From NCBI GenBank assembly GCA_944372275.1, contig CALVYO010000006.1, positions 1 to 22,244 of the forward strand: DNA of 22,244 bases, in the 5' to 3' direction. The translations under genes were made by a program, and so were the position numbers. The stretch is from an uncultured Bacilli bacterium. Lineage in GTDB: Bacteria; Bacillota_I; Bacilli_A; RF39; UBA660. The notes below the pieces were generated by a model. The model was not told where the DNA came from and searched no databases. It saw nothing but the letters and a program-made list of their open reading frames with translations. Below, piece by piece: positions 7,199 through 14,378 of this stretch (position 1 is its first letter; the number at the start of each line of letters is the position of its first letter).

Positions 7199-8878
7199 CT
7201 AAATTTTTAAAATTGTTGCATTATTTATAGATGTATTCCAATAATAATCATTTTCTTTCTTTACAACCACAATTTTAACACCTAGTTTTTCAGTTAAAAA
7301 TGAAATTTCATTAAAATTTAATTGCAAATCCTTAATAATTACTGTTTTATCTATAAAATCAATTTTATCTATATCTATATTTTTGTCAAGTTTTTCTATT
7401 AAATATTTAATATACTTTTTATCTGGAAACTTAAAATGCTCAAATTTTTCTTTACAACGATTTCGTTGAACTAATGGACAATTATTACAATTAATACATA
7501 TATCAGTATTATAGAAAAATTTTCTATCAGCCTGTCCTAATGCATATCCTAATGCACAGCTTGTAGTTTGAAAAATAGGATAATCTTTATTTTTTGCTAA
7601 ATTATTCCATAGATAATCATATGCTTCCTTATTCCATACATTATCAGATTGCAATGCTTCTTTACGGTTATTCTTTAAATCATCCCATTCTATATTATCT
7701 ATAATATCATTTGTAGTCTTTAAACCTATTGCAACAGAAGCAATACAATATTTTTTTACAAAATCATATATTTTTTTTACTTCTTCATTTTTGGAATTTT
7801 GTGGAATAAAAGGTCTCCAATAATGAATTATCTTCTTTCCCCTTTCTGATAATTTGATAAAATTATTTTCAATTATCTCTTTATTTACTCCCAATTCGAT
7901 ATTTTTATCTAACCCTGAATAACTTAAAAAAAACAAAAAATTATGTCCCTGTTTCTCATAGTTATCAATAAAATCTATAAATTCTTCCGGAATTTTACAC
8001 TTTGTTATAAAAACTATAGGATTTTTTATTTTTCTTTCCATTAATATTTCTATCAACTGTTTTAAATATTCTATATTATCAGATGTAGAAAATGCATCAG
8101 TTTGCGAAAATAAGCATAAAGGCATATCTTTAATATAAAATTTACTCGATAACAATAAATCAACTGCTTTTTCAGGGCTTGCTAACATAATAGGTTGAAT
8201 TTTATTCAATCCTCTTTCCTTTAAAAAACAATATTTGCATTGTTTTGGGCATCCTTGAATCGGATTTAATACTAGCCAAGTAGCATGAACATCTACAACT
8301 GGATAAAATTTTGGTGTCTCTTTTTTCTCGTAATTATCCAAAAACTTTGATGCATCTAAAATCATTTTTTTAAATTCATTAAACATTTTTAAATCTAAAT
8401 CACAAGCAACAGAAAAAATAATTTCAAATAATCTAGCTATATTAAAATATAAAAAATATTCTTCCTTTGCATACCCATATCTTATTTTATAATGTCTATA
8501 ATTTTTAATTTCTAAAACTTTTTCTGATATTTGTCCATAAATCGTATTAAAACTTAATATTGCTTCTGCCACATTTTCAAATCTTATGTATTTGTAATTA
8601 TAATCATAATTTTTAAAATCCAAATCTAACTTCCAACATAAGCTAATCAATTGTAAAATTACATCAGATAATTCGTCACCCAAGTCATTAATATTTCTAC
8701 CATTTTCACCATAATTTTTTTGCTTTGAAATTAAATAACTAAAATGTCCTAATTGAACATTAAGTTCTGCCAAAATAGTAATAGCATCCCATTCCTTATT
8801 TTCGGTTATCTTAAACCTTTCTTTTAGTTTAATAGCTTCATCATAATTTTCTTTTAAAAAGGCCTTAATATTTTCCAT
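7199..8878 (-). CDS. MazG-like / radical SAM fusion protein
   Basis: 559 aa. Residues about 15-90 resemble an all-alpha MazG nucleotide pyrophosphohydrolase: ILAELNVQLGHF (Glu38) and LGDELSDVILQL (Glu69, Asp72). The usual EExxE motif is degenerate, and 100-175 may be a second diverged helical unit. The radical SAM core follows: GCPKQCKYC (Cys210, Cys214, Cys217), the CxxxCxxC [4Fe-4S] site that cleaves S-adenosylmethionine. Near the C-terminus Cys441, Cys461, Cys464, Cys467 and Cys475 (CINCNNCPLVQRNRC) suggest an auxiliary Fe-S cluster. The reaction is unknown; it is not a typical viperin or spore-photoproduct-lyase motif. The start ATG lies one base after the glycosyltransferase stop, with AAAGGTGG before it, so both are one transcript. 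A nucleotide or nucleotide-sugar substrate would fit both domains. Confidence 0.8.
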   Translation of the reverse strand: MENIKAFLKENYDEAIKLKERFKITENKEWDAITILAELNVQLGHFSYLISKQKNYGENGRNINDLGDELSDVILQLISLCWKLDLDFKNYDYNYKYIRFENVAEAILSFNTIYGQISEKVLEIKNYRHYKIRYGYAKEEYFLYFNIARLFEIIFSVACDLDLKMFNEFKKMILDASKFLDNYEKKETPKFYPVVDVHATWLVLNPIQGCPKQCKYCFLKERGLNKIQPIMLASPEKAVDLLLSSKFYIKDMPLCLFSQTDAFSTSDNIEYLKQLIEILMERKIKNPIVFITKCKIPEEFIDFIDNYEKQGHNFLFFLSYSGLDKNIELGVNKEIIENNFIKLSERGKKIIHYWRPFIPQNSKNEEVKKIYDFVKKYCIASVAIGLKTTNDIIDNIEWDDLKNNRKEALQSDNVWNKEAYDYLWNNLAKNKDYPIFQTTSCALGYALGQADRKFFYNTDICINCNNCPLVQRNRCKEKFEHFKFPDKKYIKYLIEKLDKNIDIDKIDFIDKTVIIKDLQLNFNEISFLTEKLGVKIVVVKKENDYYWNTSINNATILKI

Positions 8879-8879
8879 T

Positions 8880-9740
8880 TTACTTCCACCTTTCTTCTCT
8901 TAATATTAATTGTTTTTCATAAGATTCTTTTTCGGGACTATTTAGTACATTTAACTTATGTCTAATTATAGTTAAATAATATTTAATTAAATTATTCTTT
9001 ATAGTTTCATCTTGTACACCTAAAATTATATCTTCATAAAATTTATCACAGTGTACTAAAACATCATATGCTTTTTTTATTTGATTATCATAGTTATTAT
9101 TTCTCATAATACTGTTTTGACTTTTATAATAATAATATCCAATATAAGGAATACTAGAAACACATTTTGCTTTGCTTAAAATTAAAGATGTAAGTGCAAA
9201 ATCTTCTTGTAACATTCCAACTGGAAATTTAAAATTATTTTTTTCCCAAAATCTAAAGTCATAAGCATATAACCAAGATGGACTATATATTTCAAACCCT
9301 CTTGCAAACTTATTTAACGTTTCTATTCCGTTAAAATTATAAAATTCATCTGTAATATATTCTTCATAAATATTATTATCATTATCAACCATAATACCTT
9401 GATATCGAACTATATCATTTTCGTTATCAACTATAGATAATTTTTCAAGTAAACTTTTTTCAATCCAATCATCAACATCGACAAAAATTATTGCATCGCC
9501 ATTAACTTTTGATAATCCATAATTTCTCACCTTACTTATATCTTCAAATGAAACTTCATAATATTTTATATTTGGAAAATTAAAGTTAGAACGAATAATA
9601 TCTGAAGTATAGTCTGTACTACTATCATTTATAAATATAATTTCATAATTTGAATATGTTTGTTGCTTAATTGAATTTAAACATCTAGAAATATATTTTT
9701 GACCATTATGAGATGGAACAATAATACTAAACTTTTTCAT
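8880..9740 (-). CDS. Family 2 glycosyltransferase (GT-A fold)
   Basis: A 286-aa soluble GT2 enzyme. It opens with FSIIVPSHNGQKYISRCL, has FINDSSTD at 37-43 for nucleotide binding, IFVDVDDW (residues 85-92) as the metal-binding DxD region, and MLQEDFAL as the likely catalytic-base segment. It has no C-terminal membrane segment and no signal peptide. It transfers a sugar from a nucleotide sugar to an unknown acceptor. The ATG at 9740 has an ideal AGGAGG site. It is the first gene of a two-gene unit with the MazG-like/radical-SAM protein, driven by a strong promoter at 9842-9870. Confidence 0.9.
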   Translation of the reverse strand: MKKFSIIVPSHNGQKYISRCLNSIKQQTYSNYEIIFINDSSTDYTSDIIRSNFNFPNIKYYEVSFEDISKVRNYGLSKVNGDAIIFVDVDDWIEKSLLEKLSIVDNENDIVRYQGIMVDNDNNIYEEYITDEFYNFNGIETLNKFARGFEIYSPSWLYAYDFRFWEKNNFKFPVGMLQEDFALTSLILSKAKCVSSIPYIGYYYYKSQNSIMRNNNYDNQIKKAYDVLVHCDKFYEDIILGVQDETIKNNLIKYYLTIIRHKLNVLNSPEKESYEKQLILREERWK

Positions 9741-9809
9741 TTTTCCTCCTGATAAAGATTAAAAAACAAACAAGTAACTATTTTTACTTAATTAAATTTA
9801 TTACATCAC

Positions 9810-9829
9810 AAAATCAATCATCCGATTTT
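9810..9829 (-). promoter_or_regulatory. Inverted repeat at the start of the leader
   Basis: AAAATC (9810-9815) and GATTTT (9824-9829) flank an 8-base centre, 5-25 bases downstream of the predicted transcription start. It could be a repressor site or a 5' mRNA hairpin. The arms are short and AT-rich, so chance is possible. Confidence 0.3.
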
Positions 9830-9841
9830 TAATTGCTGTTT

Positions 9842-9870
9842 ATAGTATCATACAATTAACTAAATGTCAA
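9842..9870 (-). promoter_or_regulatory. Strong promoter for the glycosyltransferase-radical SAM unit
   Basis: On the minus strand TTGACA (9870-9865), a 17-base spacer, and TACTAT (9847-9842). The -35 is perfect and the -10 is one base off consensus. Transcription should begin near 9835, leaving a leader of about 95 bases before the ATG at 9740. Confidence 0.8.
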
Positions 9871-10018
9871 CTTATATATATATACTACAATAAAAAAGAG
9901 TTTATTGTTATTTCTTTTACTTATTATTATTAATGTATCATTACTTTTCATTTTAAAAATATTAACTGTTATAAACTTTCCTGTGTTTACCAACAATGCA
10001 TCGTTATTTTATTTTTGT

Positions 10019-10044
10019 AAAAAATCCCATAAAATAAGGGATTT
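10019..10044 (-). terminator. Terminator after the ftsW-type gene
   Basis: On the minus strand AAATCCC and GGGATTT form a 7-bp stem around a 9-base loop (TTATTTTAT), followed by further T. It lies about 33 bases past the present stop codon. Confidence 0.75.
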
Positions 10045-10076
10045 CTTTAGTTTTGATATTTTTGTGTATTTTTTTA

Positions 10077-11141
10077 TTAAAACAAAATCGTGTTTTTTCC
10101 TTTATTTATAAGGTCTTCCACGACTTTTGTTATTTTCTCCCATTTTTTTGCATACCCTGTTACTGGTATTAAACCAACTACTACCATTAAATTTAAACAA
10201 GCTTGGAAAGCAATTTGAAAGATTATCCCAAACGCTAAATATTTACCAAATAAATCATTACAATTACGCGATATCTTAAAGCCATTATAACAAATAATAA
10301 CAAATAAAGTTATAATTATTAAACAGCCTAAAAAACCTAATTCCTCACTTATTATAGAAAATATGAAATCTGTTTGTGGTTCAGGTAAAAAGAAATGTTT
10401 TTGTCTTGAATTACCTATGCCAAAACCGAATAAGCCACCAGGACCGATAGCATACAAACTTTGAATAATTTGAAATCCACTGCCTAATGGATCACTCCAA
10501 GGATTTAAAAAAGATAATATACGACTAAGTCGATAAGGAGCCGCTAATATTAAACCTACTACACCTATTACTCCAACAATTCCTAGTCTAATAAAATATT
10601 TAAAATCAACACCACCAATAAATAATAACCCCACTATCGACATAACTATTATTGTACCTGTTCCAAAATCTGGCTGTAACATAATAAGGCCAAATATTAA
10701 TAAAAGTAAGCCTAAAATAGGTAAAATACCTTTAAAAGTTTTAGTTGTTTTATCATTACATGCTAAATACTTAGATACAAATATCATCAATCCTAACTTA
10801 GTAAACTCACTAGGTTGAATACCAAATGAACCAATACCAAACCAACTACGACTACCATTTCTAACAGTACCAATTCCTGGTATTAAAACTAATATTAATA
10901 AAATTAAACAACTTATCAATATTAAATTAGATTTTTTTAAATATATTTTATAATCTATTTTACTTATTATCATCATTAATATAATACCAACTATTAAAAA
11001 TAATCCTTGATTTTTAACATATTTTAAAGCATTACCATATTTATATTCTGCCCATATATAAGAAGCAGAATAAATCATTAAAACACCAAAAATACTTATT
11101 ATTATTACACTTATTAATAAAGTTAAATTACATTTTTTCAT
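10077..11141 (-). pseudogene. ftsW: Truncated SEDS peptidoglycan polymerase (FtsW type)
   Basis: Residues 1-329 are a clear FtsW/RodA-family protein: MIYSAS at 22-27, NGSRSWFGIG (95-104), IQPSEFTKL, LQPDFGTG, and PEPQTDFIFS with the catalytic Asp258. The family's lipid II polymerase activity at the septum normally needs ten membrane helices. After GLIPVTG (323-329) homology stops. The family continues with a PFLSYGGSS-type motif and a last helix, whereas this frame reads YAKKWEKITKVV and ends 25 residues later. In another frame the same DNA reads CKKMGENNKSRGRPYK to a TAA at 10104-10102, which looks like a native basic C-terminal tail. An internal deletion of about 40-50 codons with frameshift explains both. 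The ATG at 11141 has GAGGGAT before it. An intact paralogue may exist elsewhere. Confidence 0.8.
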
Positions 11142-11165
11142 AATTATCCCTCGATTAATTTTATG

Positions 11166-11196
11166 AAAAAAAGATTAATTTTATCAATCAATCTTT
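11166..11196 (-). terminator. Terminator ending the exopolysaccharide operon
   Basis: On the minus strand AAAGATTGATT and AATTAATCTTT form an 11-bp stem (one G-T pair) around GATAA, followed by TTTT. The stem includes the stop codon of the last operon gene at 11184. It separates that operon from the ftsW-type gene 25 bases further on. Confidence 0.75.
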
Positions 11197-11972
11197 ATCG
11201 CTTCATAATGATGATATGCTATATTTAATTTGTTATATTGTGTTTTTATTTTACTGTAATCATTTTTTATATCATCAAAATTTAAAAAATATCCTTCTTT
11301 ATCAAAATTTATTTCATATATTGTATTTATTTTTTTATTGTACTTTTTACACATTTCTATTTCATAAGAAATATTTTTGACTGTTTTATTAATGTTATAA
11401 TTCATAACTGATATTTCATCAGTATATGTAATTAATTGTTCAAACAAATTCTTATCGACATCATCAAACCAATAAGGAATAACTAAAATAAATTCTAATT
11501 GATTTTCTTTAGCATAATAATATGATTTCTCTATTTGTTCGATATATATAGAAAAATCAGCAACTGAAAAATCAGCATTTTCAAATTTTTCTGATGCATA
11601 AGGCTCTATATCTAATACGATTCCTTTTATTTTGTTAGTTACATTGTTATTATAAAATACAACTTTATTTATTTCTTCTATTATAAATTTAGAACCATTT
11701 TCCAGTCCCCAACTTGGATCGCCTGCTAAGTGATATATTTTTATTTTATTAAATCTATTTAAAAAAGTATTATCTATATTATTTAAATATTCACTAGAAA
11801 AATCTTGATATATAACATTAATATTTAATTTTTTAATTATTTTATCAAGTTTAACATAATCGCTATTTTCAATGTAATCCATACTCCAAGAATATAATAT
11901 TCTATCATTTCTAGTTTTAAATAATAGCATCAAACTTAACAATATTATTAATATTAAAATATACTTTTTCAA
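11184..11972 (-). CDS. Membrane-anchored TIM-barrel protein, putative glycoside hydrolase
   Basis: 262 aa. Residues 4-18 are a hydrophobic N-terminal segment after two Lys, a signal anchor placing the rest outside the membrane. The body has the strand-helix rhythm of a TIM barrel: IYHLAGDPSWG (79-89), GIVLDIEPY (117-125, Asp121 and Glu123) and ISVMNYN (187-192). The DxE strand end followed by an M-x-Y-type strand recalls GH18-like and related polysaccharide-processing barrels, though the exact family is not clear. The start codon is TTG at 11972, chosen because AAGGAG sits seven bases upstream and no ATG follows near. It is last in the operon, 11 bases after the synthase stop, and its stop is inside the terminator. 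Confidence 0.65.
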   Translation of the reverse strand: MKKYILILIILLSLMLLFKTRNDRILYSWSMDYIENSDYVKLDKIIKKLNINVIYQDFSSEYLNNIDNTFLNRFNKIKIYHLAGDPSWGLENGSKFIIEEINKVVFYNNNVTNKIKGIVLDIEPYASEKFENADFSVADFSIYIEQIEKSYYYAKENQLEFILVIPYWFDDVDKNLFEQLITYTDEISVMNYNINKTVKNISYEIEMCKKYNKKINTIYEINFDKEGYFLNFDDIKNDYSKIKTQYNKLNIAYHHYEAIKID

Positions 11973-11983
11973 AAATATTCTCC

Positions 11984-13390
11984 TTAACTATTTAATTCTT
12001 CACGTGCTAATTTATCCCAATTTAATTTTTTATTTTTATATCCAATAAATGATGTTAATCTAACAACCATAAGAATAAATCTTAAGATAGTTACTTCAAA
12101 AAAACAAATAAACATTGATTTTATAAAATCTAAAAAACTTATTCTTAAATTTAAAACATGAATCTGTGCTAAAAAAGTCGTTAATGATAATATAACACCA
12201 AACAAAGCATAGATAAAGAAAAATAAAATCATAAATTTAAAGTTAATTAAATTAAATACAATAGCAATTATTGTAGCAATTAATCCAAACACTTCAATAA
12301 AAGGCGCTAATAATTCAAAAAACAAAAAATAATTATAAGAAATTAGACTCAACCATTTATATTTTATGTTAAAAGCAATTTCTTTATGCTTAACCATAGT
12401 TTGAAATAAACCAATATACCAACGTCTTCGTTGTTTAATTAAATCTTTTAAATTATTTGGGGCTTGTGTCCAACAAATTGCTTCTGGAACATATTTAATC
12501 AAATAATCTATTTTATTTTTTAAACAAAACCTATGCATTTTAACAACAATTTCAAAATCTTCACCTACTGTTTTAGTCTCATATCCTCCAATTGCAATAG
12601 CAATATCTTTTTTAAATAAACCAAATGCTCCTGAAATAATCAAATTGCCATTAAATTTATCAAGCATAATTCGCGATGCTAAAAATGCTCTATTGTATTC
12701 TAATATTTGCATATTTACTAATACGTTATTATCCATCGAATATTTAACAATATTTCCTTTATCCAATTTTACAGAGTTAGCCAATTTAACAAAACCACCA
12801 CAAGCAATAACTCGATTATCCTCTAAAACAGGTCTTACTAACATTTCAAGTGAATCTTTTTGTAATAACGAGTCAGCATCAACCGTAGCAAAGTATGGAT
12901 ATCTTGCAACATTTATTCCTGCATTTAATGAATCGGCTTTACCACCATTTTCTTTATCGATTACGATAATTTTAATTTGATTATTATTTTCATAAACACT
13001 ATTAATTTTTTGTGTTTTTAATTTTTTATTAATTGGATAATCAACTTTATTTAAATTAAATTTATCAATTAAAATTTTTAGGGTATTATCAGTAGAACCA
13101 TCATTTATTATTATAATTTCATACAATTTATAATCTAAATATAAAAGTGATTCAATTGATTTAATTATTGTTTTTTCTTCATTATAAGCAGGAACTAAAA
13201 TAGATACAGGAACATAATAATCGTGTTTAATTTTATTTTCCATTTTATTTTTATATCGATTTGTAAATAAAGTAGATGATCCAATCGTAGCAGATAAAAA
13301 TAAGTATACTGAATAGAAAAACAAATATAGTAAAAAGAATATTTCAACTATTTTTAAAAATATTTTTACTATTTCTAATACATCATGCAT
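11984..13390 (-). CDS. Processive GT2 polysaccharide synthase (BcsA/PgaC-like)
   Basis: 468 aa, an integral membrane polymerase. A hydrophobic segment at about 10-35 precedes the GT-A domain: VSILVPAYNEE (62-72), INDGSTD (95-101), NGGKADSLNAG (148-158), TVDADS (169-174, the DxD), GEDFE (276-280, catalytic base) and QRRRW (320-324), the Q/RxxRW motif that holds the growing chain in processive synthases such as cellulose, hyaluronan and poly-GlcNAc synthases. Three or four C-terminal membrane helices (about 345-455) would form the translocation channel. It lacks a PilZ domain, so direct c-di-GMP control is not visible. The ATG at 13390 has GAGGAA before it, and the gene overlaps the HEAT gene by 8 bases. 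The sugar polymerised cannot be told from the sequence. Confidence 0.9.
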   Translation of the reverse strand: MHDVLEIVKIFLKIVEIFFLLYLFFYSVYLFLSATIGSSTLFTNRYKNKMENKIKHDYYVPVSILVPAYNEEKTIIKSIESLLYLDYKLYEIIIINDGSTDNTLKILIDKFNLNKVDYPINKKLKTQKINSVYENNNQIKIIVIDKENGGKADSLNAGINVARYPYFATVDADSLLQKDSLEMLVRPVLEDNRVIACGGFVKLANSVKLDKGNIVKYSMDNNVLVNMQILEYNRAFLASRIMLDKFNGNLIISGAFGLFKKDIAIAIGGYETKTVGEDFEIVVKMHRFCLKNKIDYLIKYVPEAICWTQAPNNLKDLIKQRRRWYIGLFQTMVKHKEIAFNIKYKWLSLISYNYFLFFELLAPFIEVFGLIATIIAIVFNLINFKFMILFFFIYALFGVILSLTTFLAQIHVLNLRISFLDFIKSMFICFFEVTILRFILMVVRLTSFIGYKNKKLNWDKLAREELNS

Positions 13391-14378
13391 TTCTATTCCT
13401 CATTTCTATTTGATAGTTTAAAGCATCAATCGCGTATTTATCATCTATTTTTAATAATTTATTTATTTCATCTTTTGATAATCTATTTATTAATCCTCGA
13501 GCAGCCCGATTTCTTACATACCAATTACTACTAGTAAGTGATTTTTTTAAAGATTCAACAACATCTAAACCATCATAATTTTGTAAAGATTGAATACTCA
13601 CAATAGCATACTCATAATCATCATTTAAAAATTCAATTAGTTTATCTTTTGCCTTATCATATTTATGTTTACCAAAATATCTTAACAAAGATATTTTTAC
13701 CTCTTTATTGGTTTCCTCTAATAAAATTTTATACATTTCTTTAGATAAATCAATATCAATTCTGATAAAATAGTTAATAATTGCTAAACGAAAATTATTA
13801 TTAAATTTGTTATAATTATCTAAAAACATATAAGATAATTCTTTTTTATCTCCTTTAAAATTTAATAATCCATCACTTAATAATTTATAATGATGATTGC
13901 AATTTTCATAATTCATTTTCAAAAATGTCTTTACTATATATTTAGGGTTATCTAATTTATATAGGGCTTTTAAGCAATTTTCACTTAAATATAATGAGTT
14001 ACTAAAACTATTATTTATTAAAAAATTTATTATTTTATTATCATTTTTATATGCTAAGGAAAATTTACTCAACACATAAACAAAGTAAGTTTTTTCGATT
14101 ATGTTTTTTTTATTATATATATCAGTCAATTTATTAAACAATGGCGTTAATTTTTCTTTATTGTCTATTTCACAATTTGAAAATGCAATTAAATATGAAA
14201 TATGTCTTAATTTTCTTTTTAGTTTTTTTTCATTATAATTGTTTATTAATAATTGTAATTTTTTTTGCTTTTTAACAATACTAAAATCATTTAATTTTCG
14301 AATATAAACACATAAAATATTAAAAATTATCATTGAAAGCAATATGAATATATATATATAAATAATATTAGTAATCAT
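13383..14378 (-). CDS. Membrane-anchored HEAT-repeat protein
   Basis: 331 aa. One membrane helix at the N-terminus (ITNIIYIYIFILLSMIIF) is followed by Lys/Arg-rich residues, suggesting the remainder is cytoplasmic. The rest is alpha-helical pairs, clearest near the C-terminus: DKAKDKLIEFLNDD, VVESLKKSLTSSNWYVRNR and AARGLINRL are HEAT-type units with the typical V-R-x-x-A-x-x-A/G-L pattern. It is probably a scaffold. The overlap with the synthase gene implies they are made together and may bind each other. The ATG at 14378 is chosen over one four codons earlier because GGAGG is ideally spaced, and it makes an ATGA overlap with the upstream glycoside hydrolase stop. Confidence 0.75.
   Translation of the reverse strand: MITNIIYIYIFILLSMIIFNILCVYIRKLNDFSIVKKQKKLQLLINNYNEKKLKRKLRHISYLIAFSNCEIDNKEKLTPLFNKLTDIYNKKNIIEKTYFVYVLSKFSLAYKNDNKIINFLINNSFSNSLYLSENCLKALYKLDNPKYIVKTFLKMNYENCNHHYKLLSDGLLNFKGDKKELSYMFLDNYNKFNNNFRLAIINYFIRIDIDLSKEMYKILLEETNKEVKISLLRYFGKHKYDKAKDKLIEFLNDDYEYAIVSIQSLQNYDGLDVVESLKKSLTSSNWYVRNRAARGLINRLSKDEINKLLKIDDKYAIDALNYQIEMRNRNA

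Larger units (their letters stand above)
9741..10018. other. Gene-free region between the ftsW remnant and the glycosyltransferase
   Basis: This stretch contains the promoter, the start of the leader and an inverted repeat described separately. Between about 9871 and 10018 I see no convincing gene. A short minus-strand frame there (NDALLVNTGKFITVNIFKM...) has no usable start at its head and runs through the promoter. A plus-strand frame from 9905 is Phe/Ile/Leu-rich AT noise. Confidence 0.6.

Noticed and set aside
7199..8878. Prokaryotic viperin, because a nucleotide kinase lies nearby
   Set aside because: The motif is CPKQCKYCFLKERG and not the viperin-type pattern; the MazG-like N-terminus and C-terminal cluster do not fit.
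9905..10111. Plus-strand open frame of 68 codons with hydrophobic composition
   Set aside because: It runs through the ftsW terminator and into the 3' end of the ftsW-type gene; poly-Phe/Ile/Leu is expected from AT-rich DNA.
12645..12980. Plus-strand frame of 111 codons
   Set aside because: It lies entirely antisense to the conserved GT domain of the polysaccharide synthase.
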